A program made the position numbers and the translations under genes. A stretch of 34,117 nt of DNA from Planctomycetota bacterium (lineage in GTDB: Bacteria; Planctomycetota; Planctomycetia; Pirellulales; PLA5), in contig QEVJ01000058.1 in NCBI GenBank assembly GCA_003576845.1, forward strand, positions 1-34,117, read 5' to 3'. Shown here in pieces: positions 15,569 to 24,365 of this stretch (within the stretch, counting starts at the first letter, position 1; the number at the start of each line of letters is the position of its first letter). Under the pieces are notes generated by a model. It worked only from the letters and a program-made list of their open reading frames with translations. It was not told where the DNA came from and made no database searches.

Positions 15569-17338
15569 CTATGCCTCAAGCGACGCCAGGTTGTGGGCAT
15601 CCGCGGACTCGCGCCCCGGAGCCGCGCAGGCCGTGCCGACGATGTGGAACACCTCTTCGACCGTGGTAATTCCTTCGCGAACCTTGCGGAATCCGTCGGT
15701 CCGCAGCGTCAACATGCCGTGCTCGAGCGCGATCGTGCGCATCCCGCTGATCGTCGGGTTGGTCAAGATCACGTCTCGAAGTGCGTCGCTGATGACGAGC
15801 AACTCGTGGACGCCGATGCGGCCGCGATAGCCCGTGTTGCGGCATGCGCGGCAACCGACGCCGCGGAAGAACTGCGGAACCTCGCAGCCCATCCGCTCGA
15901 CGGCCTTGCGCACGTTGCGCGTCGGCTCGTAGGGCTGGCGGCATTTTGGGCAAATCCGCCGCACCAGCCGCTGCGCCAGCACCATGTTGAGCGCGGCGCC
16001 GATCAGATACGGCTCGACGCCCATGTTCACGAGCCGAGTGATCGCCGAACAGGCGTCGTTCGTGTGCAGCGTGCTCAGCACGAGGTGGCCGGTGAGCGCT
16101 GCCTGGATCGCCGTGCGGGCCGTTTCCTCGTCGCGGATTTCGCCGACCATGATGATGTCGGGGTCCTGCCGCAAGATCGTCCGCAAGGCTTTCGAGAACG
16201 TCAGTCCAACCCGCTCCTGGACCTGAAATTGGTTGATCAGCGGCAGGTTGTATTCGATCGGGTCCTCGACCGTGCAGATGTTGTTTTCCATCGAGCTGAT
16301 GGCGTTGAGCGCGGCGTAGAGTGTCGTCGATTTGCCGCTGCCGGTCGGACCGGTGACGAGCACGATGCCGTTCGGCGACTCGATCTGCTCGCGCAGGCCC
16401 GACAGGATGTCTTCGGCGAAACCCAGGTCTTCGAGATTCAGCGATACGCTGCGGGTATCGAGCACGCGAATCACGGTCTTTTCGCCGCGGTTGGTCGGGA
16501 ACGTGCTTACGCGGAGGTCGATCCTGCGCCCATCGAGCAGCACGTTGACGCGGCCGTCCTGGGGCAGCCGGCGCTCGCTGATATCGAGCGCTGCCATGAC
16601 CTTGATGCGGCTCGTTACGGCGTTGAGCAAGTGCAGGGGCACTTCGAGCGCTTTGTACAATCGCCCGTCGACGCGATTGCGAACGCGCATACACCGCTCG
16701 GCCGGCTCGATGTGAATGTCGCTCGCGCCTTCCTTCACCGCGTTGAAAATGATGAAGTTGACGAGGCGAATCACCGGATTTTGCCCGGCGATTTCCTCGA
16801 TATCGCCGATGTCTTCGATCGCGTCTTCGATCAGGGTGACTTCGGCGGCGTCCGAATCTTCGATGATGTCGTCGATGACGAACACCTTCGAGTTCGGCAG
16901 CGTCGTAATCATCCGCCGGATGTCTTTGCCGCTCGACGCGACGATCTGCACTTCGAGCTTCGTGAGCGACGACAATTCCTCGATGAGGAATAAGTTCGTT
17001 GGCTCGCTCACCGCGACGGTCAGAATGCCGCGGACGACGAACAGCGGCAGCACCAGGTTCTTCTCGATATACTCGCGCGGGATGACGTCGAGCGCGCCCG
17101 GGTCGAACAGCCGCTGGTCGAGCTTCGCATAGGGCACGCGGTACACGACCGCAAGGCACTCGATGATCTGATCTTCCGTGCACAGATCCAAATCCGTGAG
17201 GATTTCGCCGAGCAGTCGTCCCGGGCTGCTCTGCCGCTGGTATTCGAGCGCCGTCTCGAGCTGTTCGAGCGTCAGGTGGCCTTTTTCGACCAGGACGTTG
17301 CCCAGTCGCGGCGCGGAGGTCGTGTGCGTGAGCGCCAT
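15569..17338 (-). CDS. gspE: type II secretion / pilus assembly ATPase GspE (PilB) with MshEN-like N-terminus
   Basis: A 589-residue cytoplasmic ATPase that powers pseudopilus assembly. The ATPase core is complete: GPTGSGKST (Walker A, 330-338), DPDIIMVGEIRD (Walker B, 392-403), the Asp and His boxes (NICTVEDPIEY, LVLSTLHTND) and four zinc-binding cysteines (C463, C466, C496, C499). Residues 11-34 (RLGNVLVEKGHLTLEQLE and on to Q34) follow the c-di-GMP-binding MshEN motif exactly: RLG, then L-V-x-x-G, and a closing A-L-x-x-Q. The second motif copy (LGEILTDLDL, 43-52) has Asp where Gly is usual. The intact Walker boxes and its neighbour GspF argue for an assembly rather than a retraction motor. 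It lies 72 bases after the STAS gene. Confidence 0.95.
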   Translation of the reverse strand: MALTHTTSAPRLGNVLVEKGHLTLEQLETALEYQRQSSPGRLLGEILTDLDLCTEDQIIECLAVVYRVPYAKLDQRLFDPGALDVIPREYIEKNLVLPLFVVRGILTVAVSEPTNLFLIEELSSLTKLEVQIVASSGKDIRRMITTLPNSKVFVIDDIIEDSDAAEVTLIEDAIEDIGDIEEIAGQNPVIRLVNFIIFNAVKEGASDIHIEPAERCMRVRNRVDGRLYKALEVPLHLLNAVTSRIKVMAALDISERRLPQDGRVNVLLDGRRIDLRVSTFPTNRGEKTVIRVLDTRSVSLNLEDLGFAEDILSGLREQIESPNGIVLVTGPTGSGKSTTLYAALNAISSMENNICTVEDPIEYNLPLINQFQVQERVGLTFSKALRTILRQDPDIIMVGEIRDEETARTAIQAALTGHLVLSTLHTNDACSAITRLVNMGVEPYLIGAALNMVLAQRLVRRICPKCRQPYEPTRNVRKAVERMGCEVPQFFRGVGCRACRNTGYRGRIGVHELLVISDALRDVILTNPTISGMRTIALEHGMLTLRTDGFRKVREGITTVEEVFHIVGTACAAPGRESADAHNLASLEA

Positions 17339-17410
17339 GGTGCAAGTCTGTGAGTGCGGCAGGTCGGCGGTTTATGCAGGGGGCATACGCGGCCTCCGTG
17401 CGGCGCTTGG

Positions 17411-17737
17411 CTAGCAATAACTCTTCACGGCGTCGATGACGCTGCCGAAGACTTCGAGTTGCTGGTCGAGGCGGGTCATTTCCAGAATTTTTCGGTTGTA
17501 TCGGTTGGCGGTGGCGATCTTCACGTCGCCGCCCAGTTCGCGCAGGCGGTCCTGTGCGTCGAGAATCGCTTCGAGCCCTTGGCTGGCGATCAATTCGGCT
17601 CCGTCGAGGTCGAACACGACCTGGTTCCGTTCGAGGCTCGCTAAGTACCCGGCCAACGTGTCTGCCGCGTCGCCGGAGAGCTCGTCCGGAGCGTGGACGA
17701 CGACGACGTCGCCGAAGATTTCGATGGGAAGGCTCAT
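17411..17737 (-). CDS. STAS-domain protein (anti-sigma-factor-antagonist type)
   Basis: A 108-residue single-domain protein with the STAS fold: a beta-rich N-terminus (IEIFGDVVVVHAPDELSG), the central strand VVFDLDGAELIASQGLEAIL and the helix LDAQDRLRELGGDVKIA. Ser52 in ASQG is at the place of the serine that is phosphorylated in SpoIIAA/RsbV (usually DSSG). The usual partner, an RsbW/SpoIIAB-type kinase, is not in the window. ATG 17737 is preferred to an in-frame TTG at 17755. It lies between a receiver-only regulator and gspE, all on one strand, so it probably takes part in regulating the secretion machine by protein-protein contact. This role is inferred from position only. Confidence 0.85.
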   Translation of the reverse strand: MSLPIEIFGDVVVVHAPDELSGDAADTLAGYLASLERNQVVFDLDGAELIASQGLEAILDAQDRLRELGGDVKIATANRYNRKILEMTRLDQQLEVFGSVIDAVKSYC

Positions 17738-17788
17738 GCGGCGGATGCTCGACAAGGGGTGGGTGCGTGGATCGCGGACCGTGAGCGG

Positions 17789-18280
17789 TTAAACGGGCGC
17801 CGCGCGGCACGAAGTTTGACAGGCGCCCGTTGCCAGTACGTCTTGAGCCATCCGCAGCAGTTCGCGCGGGCTGAAGGGCTTGCTCACCACCGCGGCTACG
17901 CCCGAATCGGCGTGCAACGTTTCGTGAGACAACTCGAATCCTTTGGCCGTGAGCATGATTACGGCGAGGTTCTTGACGGCAGGCGTGGCGCGGATTCGCT
18001 CGACCAGCTCGATGCCGCTCATGTTCGGCATTTGGCAATCGGTGACGACGAGGTCGGGACAGCGGCGTTCGATTTCCTGCCAGGCTTCGAGTCCGTCGGT
18101 CGCGGAGCGGACGTCGAATCCGGCTCGCGAGAACTTGATCTCCGCGGCCCGTAGGATGTGCACGTCGTCGTCGCACAGCAGAACGGAAGGCCGCGGCGGT
18201 GGCGGCGCCGCCGAGCCGCCTCCGGACGACGCTTTCGCCGCGAGAGAAGACAGCCGTTCGGTATCGGATTTGCGCGTCAT
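17789..18280 (-). CDS. receiver-only response regulator
   Basis: A 163-residue protein. After a Ser/Ala/Pro-rich leader of about 31 residues, residues 32-155 form one CheY-like receiver domain: acidic pocket D37-D39 (VLLCDDDV), phospho-acceptor D81 (VVTDCQMPNMSG), T111 (VIMLTAKG) and K134 (VSKPFSP). There is no DNA-binding or enzymatic output domain, so the signal must leave by protein contact. ATG 18280 is chosen over an upstream in-frame start because the upstream part overlaps the kinase gene and is not conserved-looking; AGGTTCC precedes it. It lies 25 bases after the histidine kinase gene, its likely phosphate donor, and 51 bases before the STAS gene. Confidence 0.93.
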   Translation of the reverse strand: MTRKSDTERLSSLAAKASSGGGSAAPPPPRPSVLLCDDDVHILRAAEIKFSRAGFDVRSATDGLEAWQEIERRCPDLVVTDCQMPNMSGIELVERIRATPAVKNLAVIMLTAKGFELSHETLHADSGVAAVVSKPFSPRELLRMAQDVLATGACQTSCRAAPV

Positions 18281-18305
18281 GGAAGGAACCTGGTTATTGA
18301 GGCTG

Positions 18306-19829
18306 TCACTCGGCGGTTTGCGCCAATGCGGGTTGAAGCGCGTCGCGATCCGCGGCAATCGGCGTATGCGCCGACCGGGCGAGCATAAAGTGGAACGTGC
18401 TGCCTTTGCCGAGCGTGCTCTCGACGGCGAGCGTGCCGCCGTGCACGTCTTCGACGATGTGTTTCGCCAGGGCCAATCCCAGCCCCGTGCCGGCGGCCAT
18501 CTTCTGATCCTTCTTCACGCGGTAGAACTTCTCGAATACGCGCTGGCAATCTTCCGGCGACAGGCCGACGCCCGTGTCGGCGACGTCGACTTGAACCTGG
18601 TGGCCGTGCAATCGGCTGCGGACCGTTACCGTGCCGCCCTCCGGCGTGTACTTCACCGCGTTCGAAAGCAGATTGATCGCCGCTTGCAGGATCATGTCGC
18701 GGTCGGCAAACACGCCGAGATACAGTTCGCTGAGGTCGGAGACGAGCGTAATGCGGCGTTGTTCGGCCGCCGGTGTGACGACGTGCATCGCCTCTTCGAG
18801 CAGCTCGTTGAGCGATAGCGTCGTTTTGTGCACCTCGACCACGCCGGCTTCGATCCGCGCCAAGTTGAGCAGGTTATCGACCAGCCGCTGCAAGCGGTCG
18901 GCCTGGCTGTTGATGACCTGAAGGTACTCCTCCCGGGCCGCGTCGTCGTCGACTTCGTTGTCCGCCAGCAATTCGACGTAGGCCATGATGCCGGCCAGCG
19001 GCGTCTTGATCTCGTGGCTTACGGACGAAACGAACTCCGCATTGCGGCGCTGCAGGTCCTTGAGGCTGTCGATCTCGCGGAGCACGGCGACGGCGCCGTG
19101 CGGCGCCGACTCGGAGGTTCCAATGGCAAAACCGCGCGCCGTTGCCGAGTACCAGTGCGTGCAGCCGCCGGCGTCGCAGAGTTCGACCTCGCACGACCGG
19201 CCGGTGAGCGATTTACGCCGCCGGGTTTCGCGGAGCAGCTCGACTAACTGCTCGCACTTGACCAGTTCGTCGAGCGGCCGGTAGTCGGCGGGATCGCCGG
19301 TGAAGCCGAAAAGCTGCGTCGCGTGGGCGTTGCTGATCAGGACGTCGTCGAATTCGTTGACGGCGACGATCGGTTGCGGCATCTCGGACAGGATGTGTTC
19401 GAGATACTCGGCCCGCTGCGCGTTTCGCTGGGCCCGCATTTCGGCCGTGGCGCGGGCCAGCTCCGCTTCCTGGGCTTTGGCTGCATAATCGGCCAAAGTC
19501 AGATGGACCTGCTCGAAGACCTCGCGCCAGGCGTCGCTGGCGTCGAGCGTCGGCACAGCGCCCGAGGCATTGTCGGCAAGCGTTCGCGGATCGATGTGGC
19601 AGAGAACTTCAAGTTGCCGCTGAATCGACCGGCGGGCATTCTGCTGATTGCGCCACACCACCGCGGCGACGGCGATCGCGATCGTCACGCTGCCGCCCAA
19701 TAGCGCGGCACGAAACGACGACGCATGGCCCCCCGCCGCCGCAGCCTCGGTCAACCACGCCAGCGCAAGCGCCGACCAGGCGACGCAAGCAGCGAGCGGC
19801 AGCGCGAGACTGAGCTTGGAGCGGAACAT
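18306..19829 (-). CDS. membrane-bound PAS sensor histidine kinase
   Basis: A 507-residue sensor kinase. Two membrane helices (about 9-28 and 42-60) bracket only a short external segment, so sensing is probably in the membrane or cytoplasm. A coiled coil (105-145) leads to a PAS domain (about 143-255) and then to the HisKA dimerisation helix with SHEIKTP (phospho-acceptor H272). The ATP-binding domain is complete: NLLSNAVKYTP (386-396), DTGVGL (418-423), FEKFYRV (432-438) and GTGLGLAL (447-454). It should phosphorylate the receiver protein encoded 25 bases downstream. It begins 36 bases after the TPR lipoprotein gene, inside the secretion operon, which makes a regulatory role in secretion or pilus assembly likely though unproven. 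Confidence 0.95.
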   Translation of the reverse strand: MFRSKLSLALPLAACVAWSALALAWLTEAAAAGGHASSFRAALLGGSVTIAIAVAAVVWRNQQNARRSIQRQLEVLCHIDPRTLADNASGAVPTLDASDAWREVFEQVHLTLADYAAKAQEAELARATAEMRAQRNAQRAEYLEHILSEMPQPIVAVNEFDDVLISNAHATQLFGFTGDPADYRPLDELVKCEQLVELLRETRRRKSLTGRSCEVELCDAGGCTHWYSATARGFAIGTSESAPHGAVAVLREIDSLKDLQRRNAEFVSSVSHEIKTPLAGIMAYVELLADNEVDDDAAREEYLQVINSQADRLQRLVDNLLNLARIEAGVVEVHKTTLSLNELLEEAMHVVTPAAEQRRITLVSDLSELYLGVFADRDMILQAAINLLSNAVKYTPEGGTVTVRSRLHGHQVQVDVADTGVGLSPEDCQRVFEKFYRVKKDQKMAAGTGLGLALAKHIVEDVHGGTLAVESTLGKGSTFHFMLARSAHTPIAADRDALQPALAQTAE

Positions 19830-19865
19830 CGATCGGCCGGAAGCGGGCGCGTGGCTATAAAACCA

Positions 19866-20783
19866 TCACCGCCACGTTGCATACCGGGGATCGAGCTCGG
19901 CCGCCTTGGCAAAGTGCCGTTCGGCGTCTGCGGTCTGTCCCAGCCGGCGCAACGTAGCGCCTAACAAAAAATAGGACAGAGGATCGCTAGCGTCCAAAGA
20001 AACCGCTTTCGCCAAAACAACTTGCGCTTCGCCGCACGCGCCCCTTCTATAGTGGCAAACTCCCAAGGCGCGCAGCAGCCGAATGTCTTCGGGCGCCTGT
20101 GCTAACGCGGCCGAGAGGAGTTGCACCGATTCTTCCGTGTCGTTGCGTTGTAACGCAGCCGTAGCCGCCGCGAGCGTGCCTTCCACGTCGCGTGGCGACG
20201 GTCGTTCCGTCCATTCCGCCTGCCGCACCGCGGCGTCCGTCGGGACGATCGTTTGCGCCGCCGTCTGAAAGCTGAGGCGATAGACCTCGTTTTCCGGCTC
20301 GCCGTCGAGGGCAAGCTGAAAGCTCGCCAGGGCCTCGTCCGAACGCCCGAGGGCTTCGAGTATCAAGCCTTCGACGTGCCGGGCCGCCGGATCGTTCGGC
20401 GCTCGCTCGAGGACGAATCGTGCCTGGTCGAGCGCTTGTGCCGGTTCGTTCGCATCGAGCAATAACTCCGCCAACGACAGCCGCGCCGGGAGGAACGCCG
20501 GATTGCGGGCGAGAATCGTATCGAGCGTCTTGCGGGCTTCGGCGACATCTCCGCATTGGAGCCGCCCAATCGCCGCCTGATGTTGGGCCGCGTCGCGACG
20601 GGCCTCGAAGTCGCGCAAGACCTGCGCTTCGCGAGCCTTGCGATTGGCATGCACGTCTTCACTGGTGCCGGCGCGTTCCGTGACGCTCGCGCAACCGCTC
20701 AGTAGCAGCAAAGCAAACAACCATGCCGCGGACCGCGCCATTTTGCGCTGTCGGTGCCACCGCGCGATAGATGTCGCGTTCAT
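19866..20783 (-). CDS. TPR-repeat lipoprotein, possible pilotin-like factor
   Basis: A 305-residue lipoprotein. The ATG at 20783 overlaps the secretin stop as ATGA, which fixes the start and implies translational coupling. An in-frame ATG at codon 15 would give a more typical signal (MARSAAWLFALLLLSGC). The lipobox cysteine is C31. The rest consists of tetratricopeptide-like helix pairs: about 66-145 (AAIGRLQCGDVAEARKTLD, LARNPAFLPARLSLAELLLD), 146-180, and 205-305 (LGVCHYRRGACGEAQVVLAK, LGATLRRLGQTADAERHFAK). TPR lipoproteins such as PilF/PilW act as pilotins that bring the secretin to the outer membrane. Its place directly after the secretin suggests such a job; that is inference. Confidence 0.9.
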   Translation of the reverse strand: MNATSIARWHRQRKMARSAAWLFALLLLSGCASVTERAGTSEDVHANRKAREAQVLRDFEARRDAAQHQAAIGRLQCGDVAEARKTLDTILARNPAFLPARLSLAELLLDANEPAQALDQARFVLERAPNDPAARHVEGLILEALGRSDEALASFQLALDGEPENEVYRLSFQTAAQTIVPTDAAVRQAEWTERPSPRDVEGTLAAATAALQRNDTEESVQLLSAALAQAPEDIRLLRALGVCHYRRGACGEAQVVLAKAVSLDASDPLSYFLLGATLRRLGQTADAERHFAKAAELDPRYATWR

Positions 20784-22963
20784 CGTGCGGCTCCCTGCCC
20801 GGCTTGCGGCGGCATGAGCGGGCGCATCGCCCCGGTCGTTCCGGCGTCGACGGGATGCTTGAGCGGAAATGGCGGCTGCCCCAATTCGTCGACCAACCAC
20901 GGCGCGAGCAGTTCGCCGTCGAGGGGGTGCAGATTCGGCGCCACGCGCGGCGGATGCACGTCGGTATGATCGCCCCGAGCGTTGTTCGACGTGATATCCG
21001 ACCGCAAGTCGATCGCGGCGCGGTTGAGCGGATCGAAGTGAATCGACAAGTTGATGAGCCACAACGCCTTGTCCTGGTCGCCCTGGCTCCAGGCGCGCTG
21101 CGCCTGATGGAAGTAACGCCGGCCGAGATGCCGCTTGCCGAGCGGACTGAGCTTGTCGGCATAGACCATGTGGCGATGGTGAAACTCGCGGGCCGCCTTG
21201 TCGCCCTGGATGCCGATTTCCGGTTCGTAAACGATGTGCGGCGTAATGAGCACGATGATCTCGCGGCGTTCCAGCGATTGCGTCGAACGGCGAAATGCCG
21301 GCCCAATCCAGGGCAGGCTGCCGAACAGCGGCACTTGCGTCATCGAGTTGGTCATTTCGTCGCGGATCAAGCCACCGATGACGATCGTCGAACCGTCGCG
21401 GACCATCACGTTCGACGTCACCTTGGTGACGTCCTTGTCCGGCAGCGTCAGGCCTTGCTCCACGCGGACCGTGCCGGTCGAGAGCTCGGGATGGACTTCG
21501 AGACGGACGGTGCCGTCTTCCGAAATGTAAGGGCGAATCCGCAAGAACGTGCCCACGTCGAGGAACTTGACGCTCTGGGTTGACGCCGTTTCCGTTTGCG
21601 TCGTGTCGACGTAGCCGAGCTGCGCGCCGATGTGAATTTCGGCCCGCTGGCGATTCAAGCACAATACCCGCGGCGTGGCGATCACGTTCGCGTCGCCGAT
21701 CGTTTCGACGGCTTCGAGGAACATGGCCAGATTCGTATCGAGATAGCCGAACTTCAGGCCGCCGTCCTCGAAGCTGATTTGGCCCAACGTGTTGAGCGGC
21801 GATCCCGTCGCCAGACGGACGTGGTCGTTGTTGCGGAGGAACTCGAAGTCGACGCCGAAGCGATGCTCGTCGTCGAGCTTCACGCTGAGAGTCATCGCCT
21901 CGATGGCGACTTGCGTGGGACGGCGGTCGATGCGGGCGACGACCTGATCGATCATTGCCAGCACGTTCTCATAGTCGGTGACGATGACGGTTTCCGCTCC
22001 CGCGTAGTCGTCTCCGCCGGCGGCGGTGTCGTCGGTCGCGATACCGGCCTTGGGGGGCGAGTTTGCCTTGACCTTGCCCACGGAGGCTGTAAGTAGAGGC
22101 GTGATCAGCAGTTCGAGTTCGCGGGCGCTAGCGTAGTTGGGATGGTAGACCCGCGTGTTGACGCGGTCGCTGGCCTGGTCCATCGCCCGGAAATCGTCGC
22201 GCGTGCCGACATAGATGAACTTGCCCTCGCGCCGCCAAAGGTAACCGGCGCTTTTGACGATCACGTCGAGGGCCTCTTCGATGCCGACGTTCGGCAGCGA
22301 AGCCGTGACCTCGCCGGTCACGCTCTTGGCGGGAATGATATTCAGATCGCCCTGGCGGCTAAGGACTTCGAGCACGTTGCGCAAATCGCTCCCTTGGCAG
22401 CGAAGCGTGATGCGGCCGTCGCCTTCCTCGGCAAGTTGGGGCGTGGTCGCCGCAGTGGTCGCTTTGTCGGCCGTAGTCGTAGCAGCGGATTTCGTGGCAG
22501 CGGCATCGCTCGGGACCGGCGAGACTTCTTCGGCGCTTTCGTCGTCCTCCGCGGCCAGGCGACCGCCGGGCTGTGCCGTCGAATCGGCCTGCGTGGCCGA
22601 GGCGACGAGCGCCGCTGGCGGCGTCTGGCTGGCCTTAGTCAGGTTGCCGATGATCTCGACCAGCGGCTTGAGGAGTGCATCGTCTGGCTTGGGCGCCGTG
22701 GCGGGAACGGCCGGTGCCGGTCCGACAACTTGTTGCGTAACGGCGGGCTGCACCGGCGTTTCCAGCGGCGCACCGTTGCGCAATGGGTTCGCGTTTTGAC
22801 TTGGCGCACCCGGCGTCGCAGTCGCCGGCGTGGCCATCTCGTCGTCGCCCGGAATTTCCGCCACGGCGGCAAGGTCCGGTTCGATCGCAACGAGCGCGAG
22901 TGCAACGCCCGCGCCCGCCGCGGCGAAGAGAAAGATCAGAATCGAACGAGCGGTCGTGCTCAT
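20780..22963 (-). CDS. gspD: type II secretion / type IV pilus secretin (GspD/PilQ) with C-terminal TPR-like extension
   Basis: A 727-residue outer-membrane pore protein. Residues 7-27 are a signal or membrane anchor, and 30-180 an Ala/Pro/Thr-rich linker. Residues 184-255 form the STN/N0 domain (ITLRCQGSDLRNVLEVLSRQ). Residues 270-345 form an N1-like domain ending VIVTDYENVLAMIDQVVARI. The secretin core is about 350-580, with ANVIATPRVLCLNRQRAEI, VRDGSTIVIGGLIRD and VPLFGSLPWIG. Unusually, 604-727 continue past the core with a TPR-like helix pair (FHQAQRAWSQGDQDKALWLI, 618-637) and a Pro-rich tail. AAGGATGG precedes the ATG. It follows the PilP/GspC-like gene by 46 bases and overlaps the TPR lipoprotein gene. 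Confidence 0.95.
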   Translation of the reverse strand: MSTTARSILIFLFAAAGAGVALALVAIEPDLAAVAEIPGDDEMATPATATPGAPSQNANPLRNGAPLETPVQPAVTQQVVGPAPAVPATAPKPDDALLKPLVEIIGNLTKASQTPPAALVASATQADSTAQPGGRLAAEDDESAEEVSPVPSDAAATKSAATTTADKATTAATTPQLAEEGDGRITLRCQGSDLRNVLEVLSRQGDLNIIPAKSVTGEVTASLPNVGIEEALDVIVKSAGYLWRREGKFIYVGTRDDFRAMDQASDRVNTRVYHPNYASARELELLITPLLTASVGKVKANSPPKAGIATDDTAAGGDDYAGAETVIVTDYENVLAMIDQVVARIDRRPTQVAIEAMTLSVKLDDEHRFGVDFEFLRNNDHVRLATGSPLNTLGQISFEDGGLKFGYLDTNLAMFLEAVETIGDANVIATPRVLCLNRQRAEIHIGAQLGYVDTTQTETASTQSVKFLDVGTFLRIRPYISEDGTVRLEVHPELSTGTVRVEQGLTLPDKDVTKVTSNVMVRDGSTIVIGGLIRDEMTNSMTQVPLFGSLPWIGPAFRRSTQSLERREIIVLITPHIVYEPEIGIQGDKAAREFHHRHMVYADKLSPLGKRHLGRRYFHQAQRAWSQGDQDKALWLINLSIHFDPLNRAAIDLRSDITSNNARGDHTDVHPPRVAPNLHPLDGELLAPWLVDELGQPPFPLKHPVDAGTTGAMRPLMPPQAGQGAAR

Positions 22964-23009
22964 CGGCCATCCTTGGCTCGCCGCGCGTGGCGGTTGCGAC
23001 TGCGTTTGG

Positions 23010-23762
23010 TTAGTACACTCCGGGCGGTATCACTTCGAGTTCGATGCCGTCGGCCGTCGGGGTTTCGATCGAGAGCGTGTATTTTTTTTGATTGCGTTCG
23101 AGGGCGATCGACCTGTCGTCGACTTTGACCAGGCGAAACGCGATTTTTGCGGCGTCGGTCTTTGTGCTGCTCGATTTACCGTCGGCGGCCGCGGGCAAAA
23201 CCAAGCCGCCCTCCGGAACGATCTTGCCGTCGATGACCGCCGCTCGCTGCCTCGGTCCAATCACCGTGCCGGTGAGTTTCATCCCGAGACTCTTGGGCGT
23301 GACTTCGACGGCCGCGGCCGGGTTCGCCGTTGGCGGTCGCTTCGCCGTCGCCGTGCCTTCGGCGCTGGGATTCCCTTGGTTCGATTCCTCGGTTTCTTCG
23401 TTGGTTTCCGGCGGCGCAGGAAACGGTCGAAATGGGTCCGCGGCGGCTAATAGTGCCGTCGCCGGTTTGGTTCGTTTGTCGTCCTGAATCGCCGCCCAAA
23501 GCTGCGTCCAGGGAGTCGCGTTCGTCGTTTTCGAGGGTTGGGCTGTCGTTGCACCGGCCGGCGTCGCGCCCGCTGGCGTCGGCGCCCTGCTGGCAATTTG
23601 CTTCACCGGCGCCGTCGCGGCTTGTTCCGGCATGACCCAACCGGCCACGAGCGGCGCCCAGAAGTAAATCCCCACCGCCGTCAGCCCTGCCAGCAAGGCC
23701 GCGCGCTTCGGATTGGTTTTTATTTCACGCTTCAACTGCCGCACGAGGCGCTGGGCGTTCAT
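23010..23762 (-). CDS. PilP/GspC-like inner-membrane linker protein
   Basis: A 250-residue bitopic protein. A short basic cytoplasmic N-terminus is followed by one membrane helix (about 21-41), a long Pro/Ala/Thr-rich periplasmic linker (45-150) and a small beta-rich domain (about 158-245: GMKLTGTVIGPRQRAAVIDG, then FRLVKVDDRSIALE, then YTLSIE). That C-terminal pattern of short strands around a turn is typical of the HR domain of GspC and of PilP/GspB-like proteins, which bind the secretin N0 domain. The gene sits between the PilO-like protein and the secretin, exactly where pilP is found in pilMNOPQ operons. GGAGGGT precedes the ATG. Confidence 0.75.
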   Translation of the reverse strand: MNAQRLVRQLKREIKTNPKRAALLAGLTAVGIYFWAPLVAGWVMPEQAATAPVKQIASRAPTPAGATPAGATTAQPSKTTNATPWTQLWAAIQDDKRTKPATALLAAADPFRPFPAPPETNEETEESNQGNPSAEGTATAKRPPTANPAAAVEVTPKSLGMKLTGTVIGPRQRAAVIDGKIVPEGGLVLPAAADGKSSSTKTDAAKIAFRLVKVDDRSIALERNQKKYTLSIETPTADGIELEVIPPGVY

Positions 23763-23807
23763 GCCTACCCTCCGGCTGAATCTCTATCGGCAAACGTCCG
23801 GGTTTAG

Positions 23808-24365
23808 TTAATCGGAGTTGGCTGCTTTATCGGCAAACACGACCAATTTCGACTCAAACCGCACATGTCCCGCAGGTTCCCGCGCCGGGGTTATCACCAC
23901 GTCTTTTACCCAAATTGTCGCGGGCAACTTTTCGATATTCACCAGCGCCGCCGCGACGTCGGCATGAGTTCCTTCGAGGACGAGCGCTATCGGCCGCTGT
24001 TCGATGGTCGAAAGCCCGACGGGAGACTGCGGCTCGAAGCGGGTAACCGAGACTCCGACCTGCCGAACGGCCTGATGGACTTCGCCGAAAAACGCGCCGG
24101 CGTCGGCCGAATCGGGCGTAGCCGTCCGCCAGGCGTTGACGTAGTCCACCGTCGCGCGGCCTTGGGCGTTGAGTCGCTCGGTTTCGGCGACGAGCCGCGC
24201 GGCGTCGGCGATGAACGCCCGCCGCTCGGCCGTTTCGCGGCGAAGCTGAGCCGTTTCTTTGCCGTAGGGAATGTCGATGAAAACGCAATAGGCGACCGCT
24301 GCGGCGACCAATCCGGCCGTCGCCCCCCAGCGATCGAAAACGTCGATCAAACCAGTGAATCTCAT
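23808..24365 (-). CDS. PilO-like (GspM-like) pilus/secretion assembly protein
   Basis: A 185-residue bitopic protein: a membrane helix at about 16-34, a coiled coil (36-75: QLRRETAERRAFIADAARLV) and a ferredoxin-like domain (about 85-180, with VGVSVTRFEPQSPVG and VNIEKLPATIWVKDVVI). This is the layout of PilO and GspM, which pair with PilN/GspL in the inner-membrane alignment complex. The ATG at 24365 overlaps the stop of the PilN-like gene as ATGA. Sequence similarity to characterised PilO proteins is weak to the eye; the call rests on architecture and position between pilN and pilP equivalents. Confidence 0.8.
   Translation of the reverse strand: MRFTGLIDVFDRWGATAGLVAAAVAYCVFIDIPYGKETAQLRRETAERRAFIADAARLVAETERLNAQGRATVDYVNAWRTATPDSADAGAFFGEVHQAVRQVGVSVTRFEPQSPVGLSTIEQRPIALVLEGTHADVAAALVNIEKLPATIWVKDVVITPAREPAGHVRFESKLVVFADKAANSD

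Noticed and set aside
15576-18176. 866-codon open frame on the minus strand across gspE, STAS and receiver genes
   Set aside because: It is an out-of-frame shadow of three well-supported genes; the product is Arg/His/Pro-rich with no fold-like pattern.
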